In this document: in pieces, positions 7,012 to 10,286 of the stretch
Layout of the letters: each line of letters opens with the position of its first letter
How positions within the stretch are numbered: the first letter of the stretch is position 1
Origin: Rubrivivax sp.
GTDB lineage: Bacteria; Pseudomonadota; Gammaproteobacteria; Burkholderiales; Burkholderiaceae
Assembly (NCBI GenBank): GCA_004211235.1
Contig: SEEY01000086.1
Location: 1-10,286, forward strand
DNA length: 10,286 nucleotides
Direction: 5' to 3'
Notes under the pieces: model-generated
Databases searched by the model: none
Told to the model about the DNA's origin: nothing
The model's input: the letters and a program-made list of their open reading frames with translations, nothing else
Program-made: the position numbers and the translations under genes

Positions 7012-8034
7012 GGGCCGCAGCGACGACTTGATCAGCCGGCCGTCGACGTCGAACAGGCTCACCAGCTCCAGGCGCAGCGGCCCGGCCGGCAGCTTGAGCT
7101 CGCGCAGGCGGCGCTGCAGGCGCCGGCCCGACTCGAAGCGCGTGTCGTCGCTAGCCACGCCCATCCGCAAAGTGACCTCGGCCGGCGTCAAACCGGGCGT
7201 GAGCGCCAGCGCCGCCTGCACCCAGTCGTCGGTCAGCGCCTCCACCGCCGCGTCCGGCGGCGCGGGCGGGTCGTCCATCGCCTCGAAGACGACGCGCGTG
7301 TCGTCCGGCCAGCTCGCATCGCCGAGCGGCAGGCGGAACATGCGCTCGCGCAGCGAATAGCCCCAGTCGAAGTCCGCGCCGCCTTCGTCGCGCAGGCCGT
7401 GCAGCAGCCGCTCGCTGAGCGTCACACGCCGCTCGCCATGCACCAGCGTCACGGCGAACACGGGCCGGTCGGCGAAGTTGCTCGGGCTCCAGTCCTTGTC
7501 CGCGCAGTCGTCGAAGACGAAGGACAGGAAGGCGCCGAAGCCGGTCGAGCCGCGTGCCACGCCGCTGCCGAACGCGACGCGGCACTGCAGCCTCAGGTCG
7601 CCCAGGCGGCGCTCGCCCGCGGGCACGCTGGGCGTGCGGATGTCGGGCCGCCAGGTCACGCGGCCATCGGCGAGACGGCTGCGCAGCTCGGTGGCCGGGT
7701 CGAGCCGCCGCCAGGCCGGGTCGATGGTGAAGCGGTCCTCGACATCGAGCGCCACTGGCTGCCGGCCGGCGGGCGTCATCAACCCCAGCGACAGCCGCTC
7801 CGTCGCCTCGGCCTGCGTGCGCGGATAGACCTTGAACGTCAGCGCCGCGGCGGGCGCCAGCGCGTGGAACTTCACGAACAGCGCCTCGGCGCGCAGCAGC
7901 TGGCCCAGCGTCTTCTTCTCGCGCGCCGTGGCGGCCTCGCCCTGCACCTGCACGCGACCGAGCTCGACCTCGGGCTCCGCCGCGCCCACCGGCAGCCCCA
8001 GCAGGACGACCAGCAGCGCTGCCGAGGTCTTCAT
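6991..8034 (-). CDS. uncharacterised exported protein
   Basis: I do not recognise this 347-residue protein. It begins with a clear signal peptide (MKTSAALLVVLLGLPVGAA, cut probably near residue 18-19) without a lipobox cysteine, so a soluble periplasmic or secreted location is likely. No further membrane segment is visible. Two cysteines (151 and 177) could form a disulfide. Conspicuous segments are RVTWRPDIRTPSVPAGERRLGDLRLQC (125-151), RPVFAVTLVHGERR (190-203) and MFRLPLGDASWPDDTRVVFEAMDD (232-255); their beta-rich alternation suggests a sandwich-type fold, but this is weak. The ATG at 8034 overlaps the peptidase stop as TGATG, implying translational coupling to the peptidase. A GTG at 8037 would add one residue. 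The 3' end overlaps the sigma gene by 21 bp in convergent orientation. Codon use matches its neighbours and the frame is intact, so it is very probably a real gene. Confidence 0.85.
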   Translation of the reverse strand: MKTSAALLVVLLGLPVGAAEPEVELGRVQVQGEAATAREKKTLGQLLRAEALFVKFHALAPAAALTFKVYPRTQAEATERLSLGLMTPAGRQPVALDVEDRFTIDPAWRRLDPATELRSRLADGRVTWRPDIRTPSVPAGERRLGDLRLQCRVAFGSGVARGSTGFGAFLSFVFDDCADKDWSPSNFADRPVFAVTLVHGERRVTLSERLLHGLRDEGGADFDWGYSLRERMFRLPLGDASWPDDTRVVFEAMDDPPAPPDAAVEALTDDWVQAALALTPGLTPAEVTLRMGVASDDTRFESGRRLQRRLRELKLPAGPLRLELVSLFDVDGRLIKSSLRPSVLDRK

Positions 8035-9368
8035 CACATGGCCGCGAACGCGTCGCGCGTCAGGTTCTCCGGCGCTTCTCCCGGGCCGCGGCAGGCCACG
8101 TCGTCCTCGATGCGGATGCCGCCGTAGCGCGACAGGCGCTCGACGGCGTCCCAGTCCACCTGCCCCGCGTGCTTCGACGCCCGCAGCTCGCGCAGCAGCA
8201 TCGGGATGAAGTACAGCCCCGGCTCGATGGTGACCACCATGCCGGCCTGCAGCGGGCGCGTCAGGCGCAGGTAGCGGTGGCCGTCGGGCTTGTCAGACAC
8301 CCCGCCGTCGGCGCTGGCCATGAAGCCGCCGACGTCATGCACCTGCAGGCCCAGCAGATGGCCGATGCCGTGCGGGAAGAAGGGCTTGGTGACGCCTTCG
8401 TCGACCATCGCTTGCTCGTCCATCTGCACGATGCCGGCGCCGCGCAGCACGCGGGCGATGCGGCGGTGGGCGCTGAGGTGGATGTCGCGGTAGTCCACAC
8501 CCTCGCGCACTTCGTCGACGAGGCCGAGCTGCTCGACCTCCATCGCCGCCACCAGCGCCGCGAACTCGTCATGGCCGGCGACATGGGTATTGGCCCAGGT
8601 GCGCGTGATGTCGCTGGCATAGCCGTTCACCTCGGCGCCGGCGTCGATGAGCAGGCTGCGCGACTGCGGCGGCGGGCTCGCGTCCTGATGCTGGTAGTGC
8701 AGCACTGCGGCATGCTCGTTGAGGCCGACGATGTTGCCGTAGGGCAGGTCGCGGTCCGTGTGGCCGCTGGCGACGAGATAGGCGCGATGGATGTCGGCCT
8801 CGCTGGCGCCGGCCAGGAAGGCCCGGTGCGCGGCGACGTGGGCCGGCACGGCGCGGCGCTGGGCTGCGCGCATCTGCGTCAGCTCGTACGGCGTCTTCAC
8901 GCCGCGGGCCCAGTGCAGCAGGTTGAGCAGCGCCTCGGGGTTGTTCGGCCTGATCTCAGGACTGCCGTGCAGCGCCGCATCCACCTCGCCGACGATGGCC
9001 GTGCGGCGCGTGAGCAGGTCCGTCAGCGCCTGCGCCACGGCCCCGGCCTCGCGGATGACGACCAGCTCGACGGCGTCCACCCACTCACCGCTCGGCGCGC
9101 TGGGCGGCACATGCCAATAGTCGTCGGGCTGGAAGTAGACGACGCGCGGTTTCTTGCCCGGCCGCACAGCGAGCCACGAATGTGGATGGTTCGTCAGCGG
9201 CAGCCAGTGTTTGAAATGAGGGTTGGCCTGGAAGAGATAGGGCCGGTCGTCGAGGAAGGCGTATTTCTCGACGCCGGAGGCGATCAGCAGCGTGTCGAAG
9301 CCGGTGCGGTCCAGGGCGCTTTCGGCCTGCTGTTGAAGCGTGGCGAGGTGGTCGAGGTAGAGGCTCAT
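8034..9368 (-). CDS. pepQ: M24-family metallopeptidase, PepQ-like Xaa-Pro dipeptidase
   Basis: This cytoplasmic two-metal peptidase is predicted to split dipeptides with proline at the second position, releasing proline. Its 444 residues equal the length of E. coli PepQ (443). The creatinase-like N-terminal domain covers about 1-160 and the pita-bread catalytic domain about 161-435. The five metal ligands are all present: Asp242 (LLIDAG), Asp253 (SDITRTW), His333 (FFPHGIGHLLG), Glu382 (TIEPGLYF) and Glu421 (RIEDD). His337 and the HD of LQVHDVGG are also typical. The family also contains organophosphate-hydrolysing prolidases, an incidental activity. The start ATG at 9366-9368 lies 10 bp after the DUF1161 stop. 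The stop overlaps the next gene's start (TGATG). The peptidase family is certain; the symbol rests on length and motif similarity. Confidence 0.93.
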   Translation of the reverse strand: MSLYLDHLATLQQQAESALDRTGFDTLLIASGVEKYAFLDDRPYLFQANPHFKHWLPLTNHPHSWLAVRPGKKPRVVYFQPDDYWHVPPSAPSGEWVDAVELVVIREAGAVAQALTDLLTRRTAIVGEVDAALHGSPEIRPNNPEALLNLLHWARGVKTPYELTQMRAAQRRAVPAHVAAHRAFLAGASEADIHRAYLVASGHTDRDLPYGNIVGLNEHAAVLHYQHQDASPPPQSRSLLIDAGAEVNGYASDITRTWANTHVAGHDEFAALVAAMEVEQLGLVDEVREGVDYRDIHLSAHRRIARVLRGAGIVQMDEQAMVDEGVTKPFFPHGIGHLLGLQVHDVGGFMASADGGVSDKPDGHRYLRLTRPLQAGMVVTIEPGLYFIPMLLRELRASKHAGQVDWDAVERLSRYGGIRIEDDVACRGPGEAPENLTRDAFAAM

Positions 9369-9378
9369 CGGTGCGATC

Positions 9379-9612
9379 TCACTTGCGCACGTAGGTCAGC
9401 TTCTTGGTACCGCCGTCGCAGCTGCCGATGACTTTCGCGTCACCGACCTTGTCGTTGTCGACGGCCGTGAGCTCGTAGCCCTTGACGCCCTTTTCATCCA
9501 GCTTGGTGGCGATCTCGACCTTCAGTTCGTCGCAGGGCTTGGGGGCGGCGTGGGCGGCCTGGCACAGCAGCAGGGCCGTGGCGGCGAGGATCAGCAGGGT
9601 GGGCTTGGACAT
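9379..9612 (-). CDS. small exported DUF1161-family protein
   Basis: This is a 77-residue protein of the DUF1161 family, small periplasmic proteins of unknown function in proteobacteria. A signal peptide occupies about 1-22 (hydrophobic ATALLL core, AHA before the cut). The preceding LLLC is not a good lipobox. The mature part carries the family pattern: KPCDELKVEIATKLDEKGVKGY (25-46), then KVIGSCDGGTKKLTYVR, with Cys27 and Cys65 positioned for a single disulfide. The chosen ATG at 9610-9612 gives a standard signal peptide and the usual family length; the frame remains open upstream and an ATG at 9664-9666 would add 18 residues, less plausible. No strong ribosome site is seen before 9612. It leads a probable operon with the peptidase 10 bp downstream. 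Confidence 0.88.
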   Translation of the reverse strand: MSKPTLLILAATALLLCQAAHAAPKPCDELKVEIATKLDEKGVKGYELTAVDNDKVGDAKVIGSCDGGTKKLTYVRK

Positions 9613-9732
9613 GGCGGGATTGCTTGTGGCAAAAGAGGCTTTGGATTGTGGGACAGGGCGGTTCATTCGTTTGCTTTTGCGCACAGCCTTTCGACTCGCC
9701 GCAGTGCCGCGGGAATCCGCCCCGCGATGGCG

Positions 9733-9768
9733 GGTAACTTTTCTCTGACGCGCCAGAGAAAAGTCACC
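9733..9768. repeat. hairpin repeat in the left arm of the palindrome
   Basis: GGTAAC... (9733-9747) pairs with 9754-9768 (CAGAGAAAAG then TCACC) through a 15-bp stem with one mismatch and a 6-base loop. The same element recurs inverted at 10167-10202. GTAACTTT/AAAGTTAC hairpins like this are common dispersed intergenic repeats in Burkholderiales and Xanthomonadales; that statement is from general knowledge, not a search. Confidence 0.75.
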
Positions 9769-10166
9769 AAAAGAGGAGCGCTCAATGCAATCCGCACTCG
9801 AGCTGGATGCCGCGCTCGCAATGCTCGAAGCGGTACACGCCTCGACGCGAGCCGCTGCGCTCTCGCCTACCACTTTTGCAGGCCGCGCCTCATCGCATCA
9901 GCACGCCGCTTAAGTCGCGGCTGCACGCCGACGCCGACCAGCCGAATGCAAAGCAGCCGCGCCGCTCGGGCGGCGCTGCATTGGGCTGTTCTGGTGAGCC
10001 CGGCGTGCAGCCGGCGTTAAGCGGCATGAAGGAACGACGGATGGCGCTCGTCACAAGGACAGCAGCGAGAGCGCAGCGGTTCGCGTCGTCCCGCAACTCA
10101 GGCGATTGTTTTCGCGCGCCGCTGATGGCGGCGCCGCGGTCGTGTGCGGTTCAGGGCCTCTTCTTT

Positions 10167-10202
10167 GGTGACTTTCTTCTGGCCCCGCAGAAGAAAGTTA
10201 CC
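10167..10202. repeat. hairpin repeat in the right arm of the palindrome
   Basis: GGTGACTTTCTTCTG (10167-10181) pairs with 10188-10202 over 15 bp, one position being a G-T wobble, around a 6-base loop. It is the inverted counterpart of 9733-9768, with changes on one side of the stem compensated on the other (TTCTTCTG/CAGAAGAA here against TTTCTCTG/CAGAGAAA there). This suggests that the stem, not the exact sequence, has been kept. Confidence 0.75.
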
Positions 10203-10286
10203 CGGCCGCCGGGACGGAACCCCGGCAATGCAGCGAGCACACACATGCTCGGCAAAAACGCACCATCACCCCTCCCGATCCCACAC

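Larger units (their letters stand above)
9695..10237. repeat. long imperfect palindrome in a 670-bp gene-free stretch
   Basis: The stretch from 9613 to the window end has no convincing gene. Most of it is one imperfect palindrome. Matching arms in order from outside in: 9695-9775 with 10158-10237; 9843-9866 with 10065-10088 (23 of 24 complementary); 9905-9930 with 10001-10025; 9939-9950 with 9977-9988 (11 of 12); 9959-9965 with 9970-9976 (perfect, TCGG loop). All pairs share a midpoint between about 9963 and 9968. Between the good blocks the two sides have nearly equal lengths and faint similarity, so it reads as two diverged inverted copies of one roughly 270-bp element, or one giant hairpin. 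No transposase is present. Positions 10238-10286 show nothing recognisable. Confidence 0.8.

Noticed and set aside
8169..9431. 420-codon plus-strand frame opposite the peptidase
   Set aside because: The minus strand carries all five M24 metal ligands; the plus product is His/Ala/Gly/Val-rich without motifs.
9550..10096. Several 68-156-codon frames within the palindrome
   Set aside because: They run across inverted repeats, have no ribosome sites or motifs, and read as Arg/Ala-rich noise; repeats of this kind often produce false hypothetical proteins.

Overview
This window is chromosomal DNA from a very GC-rich bacterium. GC-rich codon use, a TonB-dependent receptor, a proteobacterial DUF1161 protein and palindromic repeats ending in GTAACTTT...AAAGTTAC point to a betaproteobacterium, probably order Burkholderiales. 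The Roseateles/Mitsuaria/Rubrivivax neighbourhood is a guess from general look, not a search result. No tRNA, rRNA, CRISPR array, transposase or phage gene is visible.

Layout. Positions 1-2693 (+) hold the 3' part of a TonB-dependent outer-membrane receptor, followed 21 bp later by a low-molecular-weight protein tyrosine phosphatase and a terminator-like hairpin. Positions 2760-5083 (+) hold a perfect 8-bp operator-like palindrome and then a secreted GH74-family (xyloglucanase-type) glycosidase built of Asp-box beta-propeller repeats. It converges on, and shares its stop-codon bases with, a short-chain dehydrogenase at 5080-5871 (-). The dehydrogenase is divergent from a SnoaL-tailed ECF sigma factor at 6013-7011 (+). 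The 141-bp gap between the two carries the same promoter-like motif twice, pointing outward in both directions with identical internal spacing. Positions 6991-9612 (-) look like a three-gene operon read leftwards: a small secreted DUF1161 protein, a PepQ-like M24 Xaa-Pro dipeptidase, and an uncharacterised exported protein started from a TGATG stop/start overlap. Positions 9613-10286 contain no convincing gene. They hold a roughly 540-bp imperfect palindrome, centred near 9966, with hairpin repeats in its outer arms.

How the parts may work together. The clearest unit is the divergent SDR/ECF pair: the mirrored motif suggests that the sigma factor drives itself and the SDR. The C-terminal SnoaL-like domain of the sigma factor would be the likely activity-tuning module. 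The SDR lacks the usual catalytic Ser and the YxxxK lysine but has a Lys at Tyr+7, as in enoyl-ACP reductases. The GH74 enzyme has its own regulated-looking promoter and would act on xyloglucan-like plant polysaccharide outside the cytoplasm. A link to the upstream TonB receptor is possible but only a matter of adjacency. I see no defence, toxin or secretion system. The candidates for something new are the ECF/SDR switch, the SDR active site, the uncharacterised exported protein and the long palindrome.
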